A stretch of DNA of 64,000 bases from Fusicatenibacter saccharivorans (GCF_027667425.1 NZ_JAQEGR010000012.1:1-64000); one strand, 5' to 3'; shown: positions 6,428 to 16,524, counted from the stretch's first letter. Notes: a model not told the origin generated them from the sequence alone. Numbers and translations: made by a program.

Positions 6428-8003
6428 ATTTTTTCTTTTGACGGTATTCACTCGGAGAAATTCCGTAGACTTTTTTGAATACCTGTGTAAAATAAGAAAA
6501 ATTCGTGTAGCCGATATTCGTTGCAATTACACTGACCGGGAGATTGGTTCCCTCAAACAGGGAAATCGCAATTTTCAGTTTTTCCTGCACGATATAGTCA
6601 GAAAGTGAAATTCCTTTTACCTTTTTGAAAAGCCGGGAGAGGTATTCCGGGTTCATGTATACCTGATGTGCGATTTCGGTGCGGGTAACATTCTGGTGAA
6701 TATTTTTCTGAATAAAATTTACCACCTGGTCGATCTGTGAAACACCTGGTTCTGCGCTAATTTGAAGGCTTTTTAGATAATCAACGGAAAAATCAAGCAG
6801 TTTATGCATCTCTTCTATGGAATGACAGGAGTTGTTCAGGGCGTGAATATCGTATTCTTTTTCAAAAACACCGTGTGCACCGATGTGGTGATGGTTCAGA
6901 ATCTGATAGAAGAGCTGAAGAAAATCCTGTAAAAAGAGACTGAGCATTTTCTGGTTTACATGACCGGATTCTTTTTGGCGGAGCAGATAATCATGCATGT
7001 CTGCACGGACGGCATCGTAATAACCAGAGGAGAGCATGACATTCCAGTGGACAAAATCCGGAGGGGTGTAGGGAACCTGGGAAATACTGGATTTCTGATA
7101 AAAAATACCGCTATAGTTTGCCACATTTTCACTGCGCTGTTCCAAAAGCTGCTGTATTTTATCTGGTAGCAGAAGAAAATTTGCAGAATGAGCACAGTAG
7201 CATGCTATTTTAAAGTGGAGATACTGTGAAGCGGCTTCCACAAAAGTATGCAAATAAATTTGCACCTGATCTTTTGTAAAATTATCGGTTTCGTATAAAA
7301 TAAGGGCAAAAACCTGTTCGTGGACATGGCAGAAAAGCAGTTTTTTAGTGAACGGCTTAAACAGCTCGGAAATGACATTCTGCAGGATAGAGCGGAGGAG
7401 AGAAAGGTCACGAACTGGATGTGGCGTGTCCTGTTCGAGAATATCAATCAAAGTCAGAACACAGGAACGGCCGGGATCGAGTTTTATGGAGATCGTGTCC
7501 AGAAAACTCAGGATATTCTGCGGTTCTGCAGGCTGTTTCTGCAAAAATTCATTTAAAAGCACATCAAGAAGATCCATTTCGCGTTTGCTGAAATAGTTTC
7601 CATATTCACTGTAAAATTTTTCCTTTTTTTCCTTTTGAATTTGCAGGACTGCTTTCTGAATGGAAACCTCAATTGCACTGTAGGGAGCGGGCTGAATCAG
7701 ATAATCGAATCCGCCGAGTTGCAGTGCTTTTTGTGCATAGGAAAAATCTTCATGTGAGGTGAGAAAAATACATTTGATTTCTGGAAAATGCTCCGCAACC
7801 CATTCATAAAGTTCAAGACCGCTGCCGAGCGGCATTTCGATATCGCAGAGCATGATATCCACGGAATTGTTTGAAAGAATTTCACGCGCACGGATAATGT
7901 CGTTAGCACAGAAAACCTGTCGGATGGAAAGCGCATCCCAGTTGATGCCGGAATGAATACCGGCGACAACATCGGGTTGGTCATCAATAATCAATACATT
8001 CAT
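6426..8003 (-). CDS. response regulator, AraC-type output (YesN-like)
   Basis: 525 residues: an N-terminal receiver (about 1-120) with the acidic pair in VLIIDDQ, phospho-acceptor Asp in IMLCDIEMP (about residue 54) and Lys/Thr switch residues in FLTSHED; a long central helical region (about 130-400) typical of YesN proteins; and a C-terminal AraC domain (about 420-525) with two helix-turn-helices, ending GYTNFSYFTQVFKKVYGISPSEYR. It lies 18 bases after the kinase gene in the same operon and is divergent from a CUT1 sugar importer, so it most likely activates that importer when the kinase senses extracellular sugar. Confidence 0.93.
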   Translation of the reverse strand: MNVLIIDDQPDVVAGIHSGINWDALSIRQVFCANDIIRAREILSNNSVDIMLCDIEMPLGSGLELYEWVAEHFPEIKCIFLTSHEDFSYAQKALQLGGFDYLIQPAPYSAIEVSIQKAVLQIQKEKKEKFYSEYGNYFSKREMDLLDVLLNEFLQKQPAEPQNILSFLDTISIKLDPGRSCVLTLIDILEQDTPHPVRDLSLLRSILQNVISELFKPFTKKLLFCHVHEQVFALILYETDNFTKDQVQIYLHTFVEAASQYLHFKIACYCAHSANFLLLPDKIQQLLEQRSENVANYSGIFYQKSSISQVPYTPPDFVHWNVMLSSGYYDAVRADMHDYLLRQKESGHVNQKMLSLFLQDFLQLFYQILNHHHIGAHGVFEKEYDIHALNNSCHSIEEMHKLLDFSVDYLKSLQISAEPGVSQIDQVVNFIQKNIHQNVTRTEIAHQVYMNPEYLSRLFKKVKGISLSDYIVQEKLKIAISLFEGTNLPVSVIATNIGYTNFSYFTQVFKKVYGISPSEYRQKKK

Positions 8004-8021
8004 TCGGGATTCCTCCTCTTT

Positions 8022-9794
8022 CTAGGATAATGAAAACAAATTTTCGTTTGAGAGTAAGCTACTTTTAGTTTCTGAACTGGTATTTGGTTCTTCCTGGATG
8101 GGCAGGATAATTTCTGTCAGGGCGCCGGAGGAATTGTTCATACAGATCAGTCCGGCCTGATCACCGTAAAGTAAGGTAAGTCGTTGACGGAGATTGTGTA
8201 TACCGATGTGCTGTCCGGTTACTGCATCTTCTGTATGTTGCAGAAAGGACTGCAGAAATTCGTCCGGAAATCCGGTTCCGTTATCCTGAATACTGATATT
8301 TAAATAATTTCCTTCTTCAGTCTCTGTCAGCTGTACGGAAATGTGTACATTGAGCGGCTGGCTGGAGATTCGCCCATGCTTAAAAGAATTTTCGACGAAT
8401 GTCTGAATGCAGAGCATGGGAACCGGAAACTTTGAAACAGCGGGATCGGCAGAAATGGTCAGCTCAGAAGAATCTCTTGTGTTTAGCTTCTGAAGTTTAT
8501 AATAATTCTGTACCTGATTCAGTTCCGTCTGCAGTGGCACAAGACTGCTGTTGTCGCGGAAGGTATAGCGGATATACTGGGAAACATATAAAATCATTTG
8601 CTGTGCATCGTTTCCTTTATTCTGTTGAATCATACCGTAAAGAGTTTTCAGGCAGTTCAGATAAAAATGAGGCTTCAACTGAATTTGAAAATATTGCAGC
8701 TGAGATTTTTGAATGATCAGCTTATTTTCATAAGTGCGGATTTTCAGATTGTGAATTTCATCCATCATTCGGTTAAAAGTGGAATTAAAGACGGAAAATT
8801 CACGGATAAACTGTGTTTCCTGCAGTTTTGAGTTCAATTTACCGTTTCGAATATTCTCCATGGTAGCGATTGCATCTCTTAATGGAGAAAAGTAAATTTT
8901 GATGGCCAAAAAACACATGAACGGAATCAAAAGCAGTGCCAGCACAGAGGCAATGATGGCAAACATCTGTGTCGCATTTAAATAAAACTGGCTTCCCTGG
9001 TAAGGGGAAAGGTAAAGCATGGTAATATCAGCATATTTTAAGCGATCCTGTACAACAAAAAAGTTTTCTTTTTGTCCTTTTTTGATGTGGTTATTGTCTT
9101 CAGGCGAAAAGGTCAGTTTATTTTCTGTAATGGTTTTAGAAGGATTTAATACGGTTCCGTCGTTGGAAAGATAGACGAGTGAACTAGTTTTATGCGTCTG
9201 TGTGGCGAGGCGAGATGGAGCCATGACCAGATCAAAATCTACGAGAGAAACACTGTAGGCATTGGAAAAACCGATAAGGCGAACCAAAAAGTATTTATCA
9301 CCGACTTTATCGTAAAACCAGGATTTGGGAGTTGATTCAAAATCAAGGGATTTTACGTAATTCTGCATTGTTATTAATTCTTTATAGGAATAGCAGTCCT
9401 GATAGGCACAGCGGCAGACATCATTGGGAGCAGAATAAATATAGACAGCACCGAGACATTCTGTCAGAGCAAGCTGTTCCCGTGCTTTATTCACAATGGA
9501 GAGTGTATTTAAATGAACATCGAGCGGATCAAGTTTATATTTTAGTTTCTGATAATTCCAGTTCGTAGCCCAGTTCTGTGCCATTGAGGTTTCTATCTGG
9601 GAAAGATCTGCTTCTAACTGTTCCTGATAGAGAAACAGAGCATTTCGATTTGCAGAAGCGATTTCGCGGTTCAGCAGGCGAAGCGAGTAGAAATCAAAAA
9701 ATATCGTCAGAAATGTAAGCGGAATAAGCATGATAAGGCTTATAAGGGTGAAAAAAATTTTTGATGAGATGTAAAAATTTTTACGAGATAACAT
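8022..9794 (-). CDS. sensor histidine kinase (YesM-like)
   Basis: 590 residues from the ATG at 9794, which follows GGGAGG; an upstream in-frame ATG at 9893 lacks a ribosome site. Two membrane segments (about residues 10-32 and 285-310) flank an extracytoplasmic sensor region. A HAMP-like linker leads to a His_kinase domain with the phosphorylated His in LKPHFYLNCLKTL, an N box in ENSFKHG and a G box in DNGTGFP. The family works with AraC-type regulators such as the adjacent gene to control carbohydrate transporters. Confidence 0.93.
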   Translation of the reverse strand: MLSRKNFYISSKIFFTLISLIMLIPLTFLTIFFDFYSLRLLNREIASANRNALFLYQEQLEADLSQIETSMAQNWATNWNYQKLKYKLDPLDVHLNTLSIVNKAREQLALTECLGAVYIYSAPNDVCRCAYQDCYSYKELITMQNYVKSLDFESTPKSWFYDKVGDKYFLVRLIGFSNAYSVSLVDFDLVMAPSRLATQTHKTSSLVYLSNDGTVLNPSKTITENKLTFSPEDNNHIKKGQKENFFVVQDRLKYADITMLYLSPYQGSQFYLNATQMFAIIASVLALLLIPFMCFLAIKIYFSPLRDAIATMENIRNGKLNSKLQETQFIREFSVFNSTFNRMMDEIHNLKIRTYENKLIIQKSQLQYFQIQLKPHFYLNCLKTLYGMIQQNKGNDAQQMILYVSQYIRYTFRDNSSLVPLQTELNQVQNYYKLQKLNTRDSSELTISADPAVSKFPVPMLCIQTFVENSFKHGRISSQPLNVHISVQLTETEEGNYLNISIQDNGTGFPDEFLQSFLQHTEDAVTGQHIGIHNLRQRLTLLYGDQAGLICMNNSSGALTEIILPIQEEPNTSSETKSSLLSNENLFSLS

Positions 9795-10048
9795 AAGAAC
9801 CTCCCAAAATATAACAATATAAGAAAAATCGTGTGAGCGTTCCAACTGTTGGAACATGCCATTTATTCTAATATAGATGTCGTGTGTTTTCAAGAAATAA
9901 GTATACAGATTCGTTAAAATAACGAAAGTTACAGTGGTATGTCACAATATATAAAGAGAAAGTCACAGATTTTATAGAGAAAGAGATACTTCTTTGATAG
10001 GATATAGCTATTCGTAAAACAAAGAAAAGAACAAAGGAGAGAAATGTA

Positions 10049-11551
10049 ATGAATAAGAAAAAAGCAATGGCATTTTTACTTGTTTCTGTTATGGCGGGAA
10101 GTATGCTGGCAGGTTGCGGAAGCGATGCAAGCTCTGCACAGGGTTCATCTTCTAAGAGCGCAGAAAGTAGCAATAATGACAGCTATACAGTAAAAATTCT
10201 GGCACCTGGTGATGCAAGTACAGATGACTGCGCAAAAATTTCTGAAGCAGCGAGCAAAATCACAGAGGAAAAATTTAATACAAAAATTGAAGTAACAAGA
10301 GTTGGCTTTGGAAGCTATGATCAGCAGGTAAACCTGACATTGGCATCTTCTGAAAAATTGGATCTGATGTATGAGTACTGTGGAAATGTAACATCTGCAA
10401 TCAGCAGCGGACAGATCCTTCCGATTACGGATTATCTGGACAGCTATGGCAGCGATATGAAATCTGAAATCAGTGAATCCGACTGGAAATGTGTAACCTT
10501 TAACGGCAATATTTATGGTGTTCCGTCCAATAAAGAGAAAGCAACGGGATGGGGATTTGCTATGAATAAAGAGATGGCAGATGCAACCGGAATTGACTAT
10601 AGTTCTATTAAAACAGAAGAGGAGTTGGAGCCGCTCCTTGAAAAAGTAAAAGAAATGTATCCAGATGTATATCCCATTGTTTCTCATGTGGGTTCCATGA
10701 GCCTTATGACAAACCCAGATGACCTTGGTGGAGATATCGGATCTTTAGAGAGTGTATCTTCTGACAGCACAGAAGTTATTAATTACTACGCAACAGATAA
10801 ATATATGAACGAAATGAAACTTCGCTATGACTGGGCGCAGAAAGGTCTGATCATGCCGGATGCTTCCACTTCTACTGAAATGGCAAATAGTCTGATTGGT
10901 TCTGGTAAAGGTTTTGGACGTTTTACAAATACAAAACCAGGTATCGAGCAGGAGATCGAAAAAGAGTCCGGAAAAGAAATCGTTGTTTTGAATCTGGTAG
11001 AACCATATACTACCACAACACGTGTTGACATTGTATGGTATGTTCCGCATAACAGTGATAAACCGGAAAGAGCTGTACAGGTATTAAACGAGATCTACAC
11101 AAACCCGGATCTGGCAAATATTCTTATCAATGGTCTGGAAGGAACTCATTATGAGTTTACAGACAAAGACAACGGTGTCATCAACTACCCAGACGGTGTA
11201 ACAGCAAGTAACACAGGTTATACCAGTCTTCCATGGGCTTGGCCGAATGAGGCAATTTCCTATGTATGGGAAGGAAATGATCCGGATATCTGGGATCAGA
11301 CCCAGGAGTTCAACAACAATGCGGTTGTTTCTCCGGCCAAAGGTTTTGCATGGGACAACACAAATGTACAGAACGAAGTAACTGCATGCGCAAACGTAAC
11401 TGCCAAATATGGTCCTGCACTGCAGTGCGGTTCCTTGGATCCAGAAACTACCATTCCGAAATTCCTGGATGAGTTGAAAGCAGCAGGAGCAGATACCATC
11501 ATCGCTGAGAAACAGAGACAGTTAGATGATTGGCTGGAAGCCAACAAATAA
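10049..11551 (+). CDS. sugar ABC transporter substrate-binding lipoprotein
   Basis: 500 residues with a lipoprotein signal peptide ending in the lipobox LAGC (Cys at 22), a Ser-rich spacer and an extracellular solute-binding fold. The C-terminal stretch from about residue 430 (NEVTACANVTAKYGPALQCGSLDP..) matches the DUF3502 segment found in LplA/LipO-type binding proteins of CUT1 importers. It is the first gene of a three-gene importer and is divergent from the kinase/regulator pair. The ligand cannot be read from sequence; an oligosaccharide is likely. Confidence 0.92.
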   Translation: MNKKKAMAFLLVSVMAGSMLAGCGSDASSAQGSSSKSAESSNNDSYTVKILAPGDASTDDCAKISEAASKITEEKFNTKIEVTRVGFGSYDQQVNLTLASSEKLDLMYEYCGNVTSAISSGQILPITDYLDSYGSDMKSEISESDWKCVTFNGNIYGVPSNKEKATGWGFAMNKEMADATGIDYSSIKTEEELEPLLEKVKEMYPDVYPIVSHVGSMSLMTNPDDLGGDIGSLESVSSDSTEVINYYATDKYMNEMKLRYDWAQKGLIMPDASTSTEMANSLIGSGKGFGRFTNTKPGIEQEIEKESGKEIVVLNLVEPYTTTTRVDIVWYVPHNSDKPERAVQVLNEIYTNPDLANILINGLEGTHYEFTDKDNGVINYPDGVTASNTGYTSLPWAWPNEAISYVWEGNDPDIWDQTQEFNNNAVVSPAKGFAWDNTNVQNEVTACANVTAKYGPALQCGSLDPETTIPKFLDELKAAGADTIIAEKQRQLDDWLEANK

Positions 11552-11565
11552 TGGAGGCTGGGAAG

Positions 11566-12483
11566 ATGAAAAGAAATTGGGGTAAAATCCGCAGATTTAT
11601 TCCCATGTATCTGATGCTGCTTCCGGGGCTTGTATACTTATTTATCAATAACTATATGCCTATGGCTGGAATTATCATTGCATTCAAGAAATATAATTAC
11701 AGTCTGGGAATCCTGAAAAGCCCGTTTACAGGTCTTAAAAACTTTGAGTTTTTGTTTAAGACAAAAGATGCTTGGACAATTACAAGAAACACACTGGGAT
11801 ACAACGTAATCTTTATCGTAGTCGGAACCGTACTTGCAATTGCAGTGGCAATTCTGCTGAATGAAATCCGTTCCACGATGGGAAAGAAAATATACCAGAC
11901 GTTAATTCTGGTACCGTTCCTGATTTCTATCGTCGTTGTCAGCTACCTGGTATATGGATTCCTCAGCACAGATGCCGGATTCATTAATAACAGTATTCTG
12001 AAACCAATGGGAAAACAGGGCATCGGATGGTATTCTGATCCGAAGTACTGGCCATTCATTTTGATCTTTGTCAATGTATGGAAAAACCTGGGATATAACT
12101 GCATTATCTATTATGCAACGGTAGTAGGATTGGATGCCAGTCTTTACGAGTCTGCATCTATCGACGGTGCAAACCGCTGGCAGAGAATTGTACATATCAC
12201 ACTACCGGGATTGAAAACAACCATTATCACCTTGACGCTGATGAGTGTAGGACGTATTTTCTATTCCGATTTCGGACTGTTCTATCAGGTACCAATGAAC
12301 AGCGGACCGCTGATCGACGTGACAAACACCATCGATACTTACGTATATCGTGGATTGATGGAGCTGAACAACATCGGTATGGCATCTGCAGCAGGTCTTT
12401 ATCAGTCACTGGTAGGATTTGCACTGGTACTGATTGCAAACCTGATTGTTCGAAGACTGGACGAAAACAGTGCATTATTCTAA
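11566..12483 (+). CDS. CUT1 sugar ABC transporter permease (LplB/YtcP partner type)
   Basis: 305 residues from the ATG at 11566, chosen because GGAGG lies 8 bases before it; the longer reading from 11530 overlaps the lipoprotein gene. Six membrane segments and the cytoplasmic EAA loop (YESASIDGANRWQRI) that contacts the ATPase. First permease of the importer. No ATP-binding gene is present in the operon, so a shared MsmK-like ATPase encoded elsewhere is expected. Confidence 0.93.
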   Translation: MKRNWGKIRRFIPMYLMLLPGLVYLFINNYMPMAGIIIAFKKYNYSLGILKSPFTGLKNFEFLFKTKDAWTITRNTLGYNVIFIVVGTVLAIAVAILLNEIRSTMGKKIYQTLILVPFLISIVVVSYLVYGFLSTDAGFINNSILKPMGKQGIGWYSDPKYWPFILIFVNVWKNLGYNCIIYYATVVGLDASLYESASIDGANRWQRIVHITLPGLKTTIITLTLMSVGRIFYSDFGLFYQVPMNSGPLIDVTNTIDTYVYRGLMELNNIGMASAAGLYQSLVGFALVLIANLIVRRLDENSALF

Positions 12484-12503
12484 GCGAAGGGAGAGTATGA
12501 AAA

Positions 12504-13388
12504 ATGGTTGAAAGAAATAAAAGCTTTCAGATTGCAGCTAATGTGATTATGATCTTACTGTCCGCTATGTGTATCGTCCCGTTTATTCTGCTGATTATGT
12601 CATCAATCACCAAAGAGAACATTCTATTAAAATATGGATATTCTTTCTGGCCGCGTGAAATCAGTTTTGATGCATACAAAACACTGCTGGTAGATTCAGG
12701 CAGTATTGTAAGAGGTTATATCATTTCCGCACTGGTAACGGTAGTCGGAACCGTGGCAAACCTGACTCTGACAACATTGTTTGCCTATCCACTGTCAAGA
12801 AAAGAGCTTCCGGGAAAAGCATTTTTCTCCTTTGTGATTTTCTTTACGATGTTGTTCAACGGTGGCTTGGTACCGTCCTATATGATGTGGACTGGAATCT
12901 TTCATATTAAAAATACCATCTGGGCACTGATTGTTCCAAATCTTCTGATGGGAGCTTTCTATGTCATCATGATGAGAACGTATTTCACCACCAACATTCC
13001 TGATGCGGTCATCGAGGCTGCAAGAATTGACGGAGCAGGTGAGTGGAGAATTCTGGCAAAAATTGTTCTTCCGATGTCTACGCCGATTATTGCTACACTG
13101 GCACTTCTGGTCGGCCTCGGATATTGGAATGACTGGTTGAATGGTCTGTACTATATCAATAACGATAAACTGTACAGTATTCAGGTTCTGCTGAATAAGA
13201 TGCTTCTGGATGTGCAGTATCTGATGAGCGGTGCTTCAGGAGGAGCATTGACACAAAGCATTACACTTCCAGCGACTGGTATCAAAATGGCCGTTGCAGT
13301 TATGGGAGCACTTCCAATTCTGGTTGTGTATCCGTTCTTCCAGAAATATTTTGTGAAAGGTATTGTGATTGGAGCTGTAAAGGGCTAA
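12504..13388 (+). CDS. CUT1 sugar ABC transporter permease (YtcP-like)
   Basis: 294 residues with six membrane segments, starting at ATG 12504. The EAA loop reads IEAARIDGAGEWRILAKIVLP (about residues 171-191), and the C-terminus FQKYFVKGIVIGAVKG is the usual end of this permease family. It completes the importer and is followed directly by a strong terminator. Confidence 0.93.
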   Translation: MVERNKSFQIAANVIMILLSAMCIVPFILLIMSSITKENILLKYGYSFWPREISFDAYKTLLVDSGSIVRGYIISALVTVVGTVANLTLTTLFAYPLSRKELPGKAFFSFVIFFTMLFNGGLVPSYMMWTGIFHIKNTIWALIVPNLLMGAFYVIMMRTYFTTNIPDAVIEAARIDGAGEWRILAKIVLPMSTPIIATLALLVGLGYWNDWLNGLYYINNDKLYSIQVLLNKMLLDVQYLMSGASGGALTQSITLPATGIKMAVAVMGALPILVVYPFFQKYFVKGIVIGAVKG

Positions 13389-13409
13389 TAGAATTCTTAT
13401 AATAGAAAG

Positions 13410-13462
13410 CAGACTTTCCAGATACACGCAGGAATGCGTGAGAATGGAAAGTCTGTTTTTTT
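13410..13462 (+). terminator. intrinsic terminator of the first sugar importer operon
   Basis: CAGACTTTCCA / TGGAAAGTCTG stem with an inner hairpin CACGCAggaaTGCGTG and seven T. On the other strand it may also end the convergent S1 gene. Confidence 0.9.
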
Positions 13463-13471
13463 GATGCAACT

Positions 13472-14383
13472 TTAGTTCAGCTTAATATTTTTAAACAGCG
13501 ATCCCAGTGTCGTTGTCACTTCCTCTGTCTCCGGGAGTTCGATGGTTTCTTCCTGAATTTCTTCGGCGGCAACGTCGTCGAGTGCCTTCATGGAGAGACT
13601 GAGTTTGCCGTCTTTGATGGCAATGACTTTTACTTTGACTTTATCGCCGACTGCCAGAACTGCGGATGGATGTTTGATTCGTTTGGCGCAGATCTGGGAG
13701 ATGTGGACGAGGCCGGAGAGGCCGTTTCCGAGGCTGATGAAGGCGCCGTATGGCTGCAGGCTCTCAACGGTTCCTTCGGTGACGAGGCCGACTTCTACGT
13801 TGGAGATTTTCTCTTTGCGCTCTTCGTCTGCTTTCTCGCGGAGAATTTCGCGGGCGGAGAGGATCAGGCGGTCTTTTTCTTTGTCGAGGTCAAAAACCTG
13901 TACCTGAATGTCTTTGTTTAAGTATTCATTCAGATCTTCCACGTAGTTCAGGGAGAGTTTGGAAGCCGGGATGAAGCCGCGGATTCCTTCGACGTAAGCG
14001 ATAACACCGGCGTTTACGATTCCTTTGACTTTTACATCCAGTACGGTTTTCTCTTCTTTGTACTGTGCGAGTTTTTCCCATGCGAGGATATCGTTTGCCT
14101 CTGCGCGGGAGAGAAGAATGTTGCCGTGGCCGTCGTCTTTGCGGATCACGGTTGCGGTGATTTCGTCACCGACCTGAACAGCGTCTTTTAAGGAGAAGCC
14201 AGGCTCGTTGCTGAAGTCCTCGGCGCGGATGACACCCTCTGCGTAGTATTTCAGATCGAGAATCACCTCTTTTTCATCTACGGAGATGACGGTTCCGGTG
14301 AGCATGTCGCCTTCCTCAATTTTTTTGAAAGAAGCTTCCAGCTCTGCGGAGAAGTCATCCATGGTTAATTTTTCTTCTGACAT
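13472..14383 (-). CDS. S1 RNA-binding domain protein (short RpsA homologue)
   Basis: 303 residues with three S1 domains: about 20-90 (GDMLTGTVISVDEKEVILDL), 107-172 (DVKVKGIVNAGVIAYVEGIRGFIPAS) and 195-265 (VTEGTVESLQPYGAFISLGNGLSGLVHIS). This is the short Clostridia form of ribosomal protein S1; six-domain proteobacterial S1 is much longer. It probably binds mRNA, but a role on the ribosome is inferred. The C-terminus is acidic. Confidence 0.88.
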   Translation of the reverse strand: MSEEKLTMDDFSAELEASFKKIEEGDMLTGTVISVDEKEVILDLKYYAEGVIRAEDFSNEPGFSLKDAVQVGDEITATVIRKDDGHGNILLSRAEANDILAWEKLAQYKEEKTVLDVKVKGIVNAGVIAYVEGIRGFIPASKLSLNYVEDLNEYLNKDIQVQVFDLDKEKDRLILSAREILREKADEERKEKISNVEVGLVTEGTVESLQPYGAFISLGNGLSGLVHISQICAKRIKHPSAVLAVGDKVKVKVIAIKDGKLSLSMKALDDVAAEEIQEETIELPETEEVTTTLGSLFKNIKLN

Positions 14384-14540
14384 AATGAAACACCCCTTTT
14401 TCGTAAGAATAACAGGAAAACGAGAGGAAAATTGTGGATTTATGAAAAAATCGGGTTCAATTTTGCACGTTTTTCTATCTGCGTTTATCTTAACATAAAA
14501 GATTTTCTTTGACCAGATGAAAAAAGGATGGTAAGATGTG

Positions 14541-14692
14541 TGTAGTCGTTACCAAAATTACTGAGACGCGCACTTGCTGCGCGGCTGCAGGAGAAAGTGA
14601 TTCAGGTGGCCGCCCGGAACTTCGCGGAGCGAATTTGCATGTGCAGGGCGGCGGTTACTGGTCACGAAGTGAGCAGTAACTGTAGTCGTTAC
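14541..14692. repeat. intergenic palindromic repeat element, family A copy 1
   Basis: A GC-rich hairpin cluster bounded by 12-bp direct repeats TGTAGTCGTTAC (14541-14552 and 14681-14692, exactly 140 apart). Inside are stems GCCGCCC/GGGCGGC, TTCGC/GCGAA and a terminal hairpin GTTACTG..CAGTAAC. It shares the 15-mer AGAAAGTGATTCAGG (14592-14606) with the element at 46693-46827. It fills most of the 381-base gap 14384-14764 and encodes nothing evident. Confidence 0.6.
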
Positions 14693-14764
14693 AAAAAAAA
14701 GAAGTAAAACTACCGGGACGAACTTACTGTATACCACAAACATACAGAAGGGAGGAGTACTATT

Positions 14765-16420
14765 ATGAAATCAAATTCAAGAGTTTATGTAATTGGACAT
14801 AAAAATCCGGATACGGATTCGATCTGTTCGGCGATTGCCTATGCGGATATCAAAAACAGAACGGATAAAACAAAAACCTACGTGGCACGCCGTGCCGGTC
14901 AGATCAACGAGGAGACCGAGTATGTGCTGAAACGCTTTGGGGTGCGTGCGCCGGGCTACCTGCCGAATGCGGGAACGCAGGTAAAGGAAATTGAGATTCA
15001 CGAGGTGCCGAGCGTGCCGGGTACGATTTCCGTGAAAAAAGCGTATTCCATGATGAAAAACAACAATGTAGTCACACTGCCGATTACTTCGCCGGACAAT
15101 GATCTGCAGGGCGTGATCACGGTCAGTGATATCGCGGAATCCTATATGGATTCTTATGACAGCCATGTCATGTCACTGGCAAGGACGCAATACCGCAGTA
15201 TCGCGGATACGTTGGACGGATCTGTCATTGTCGGAAATGAGCATGGATATTTTATCCGCGGAAAAGTCGTTGTCGGCGCATTCCATCCGGATACGATGGA
15301 GAACTACATCGAAAAAGATGACCTTGTCATTCTCGGAAACCGTGCGGAGGACCAGCTCTGTGCAATCGAGATGGATGCAAGCTGCATTATCGTCGGACTT
15401 GGCGCAAAGGTGACGAAAACGATTCAGAAATTTGCAGAGGAAAAATGCTGTGTGATCATCAGCAGTCCGCATGACACGTATACGATTGCGCGTCTGATTA
15501 ACCAGAGTATTCCGGTCAAATATCTGATGCGCAGAAGCAATCTGATCACGTTCAACACCGAAGATTTCCTCGATGATATCAAAGAAGTTATGAAAAATCA
15601 GAGACACCGCGATTTCCCGATTCTGAACAAGAAAGGAAAATATGTGGGAACGATTTCCCGTCGGAACCTGATCGGAAATGCAGGAAAGAAACTGATTCTC
15701 GTCGATCACAATGAGGAATCACAGGCGGTCGATAACGTCAAAGAGGCGGAGATTCTCGAGATCATCGACCATCATCGTCTGGGATCACTTGAGACGATGG
15801 CGCCGGTTATGTTCCGCAATGAGCCGGTGGGCTGCACGGGAACGATTATGTATGAAATTTATAAGGAAAAAGAGCTGGAGATCGCGCCGAACATCGCAGG
15901 ACTGCTCTGCGCAGCCATCATTTCCGATACGCTGATGTTCCGGTCGCCGACGTGTACGTTTCTTGACAAAGCGGCAGCAGAGGCACTGGCGGACATTGCA
16001 GGCATCAGCATTCCGGAGTTTGCATCCGAAATGTTCCGTGCAGGAAGCAACCTGAAAGATAAATCACCGGAAGAAATTTTCTACCAGGATTTCAAAAAAT
16101 TCATCATGGGCGATGTTACGTTTGGTGTCGGCCAGATTACATCCCTCGATGCGGGCGAGCTGGAATCCATCAAGGAACAGCTTCTGCCGCAGATGGAAAG
16201 CGAGTGCGGAAAACACGGCATCGAGATGGTATTCTTTATGCTGACCAATATTATAGAAGAATCTACAGAGCTTCTGTATTATGGAAGCGGGGCAAAGGAA
16301 GTCATCGAAAAAGCTTTTGAAGATCTTCCGGTCAACGAGGTCAGCTGCGAGCTGAAGGGTGTTGTGTCGAGAAAGAAACAGCTGATTCCGGCATTTATGA
16401 TGGCGCTTCAGAATCAGTAA
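14765..16420 (+). CDS. manganese-dependent inorganic pyrophosphatase with CBS and DRTGG domains
   Basis: 551 residues. The family II (DHH) catalytic core is split: the N-terminal part has GHKNPDTDSICSAIAYA and the later part has LVDHNEESQA and IIDHHRLGS, followed by the DHHA2 domain with RKKQLIP near the C-terminus. Between them lie a CBS motif pair and a DRTGG domain (about residues 70-310). This regulatory insertion is known from Clostridium and relatives, where adenine nucleotides bound to the CBS domains tune hydrolysis of pyrophosphate to phosphate. It is cytoplasmic and monocistronic, with GGAGG before the ATG. Confidence 0.93.
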   Translation: MKSNSRVYVIGHKNPDTDSICSAIAYADIKNRTDKTKTYVARRAGQINEETEYVLKRFGVRAPGYLPNAGTQVKEIEIHEVPSVPGTISVKKAYSMMKNNNVVTLPITSPDNDLQGVITVSDIAESYMDSYDSHVMSLARTQYRSIADTLDGSVIVGNEHGYFIRGKVVVGAFHPDTMENYIEKDDLVILGNRAEDQLCAIEMDASCIIVGLGAKVTKTIQKFAEEKCCVIISSPHDTYTIARLINQSIPVKYLMRRSNLITFNTEDFLDDIKEVMKNQRHRDFPILNKKGKYVGTISRRNLIGNAGKKLILVDHNEESQAVDNVKEAEILEIIDHHRLGSLETMAPVMFRNEPVGCTGTIMYEIYKEKELEIAPNIAGLLCAAIISDTLMFRSPTCTFLDKAAAEALADIAGISIPEFASEMFRAGSNLKDKSPEEIFYQDFKKFIMGDVTFGVGQITSLDAGELESIKEQLLPQMESECGKHGIEMVFFMLTNIIEESTELLYYGSGAKEVIEKAFEDLPVNEVSCELKGVVSRKKQLIPAFMMALQNQ

Positions 16421-16435
16421 AAACAGAAAAAATAA

Positions 16436-16482
16436 AAAAGCGTGGTTCCGGGCCTGAAAACAGATCCGGGGCACGCTTTTTT
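16436..16482 (+). terminator. intrinsic terminator after the pyrophosphatase gene
   Basis: AAAAGCGTG / CACGCTTTT with an inner CCGG stem and a following T run. Confidence 0.85.
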
Positions 16483-16524
16483 CGGTCATAAAAGGGTGAA
16501 AAAGAGGAAAGGAAAGAAATAAGA

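Noticed and set aside
14541..14692. Direct repeats TGTAGTCGTTAC as phage attachment sites
   Set aside because: Only 128 bases lie between them and there is no recombinase; a small repeat element explains them better.
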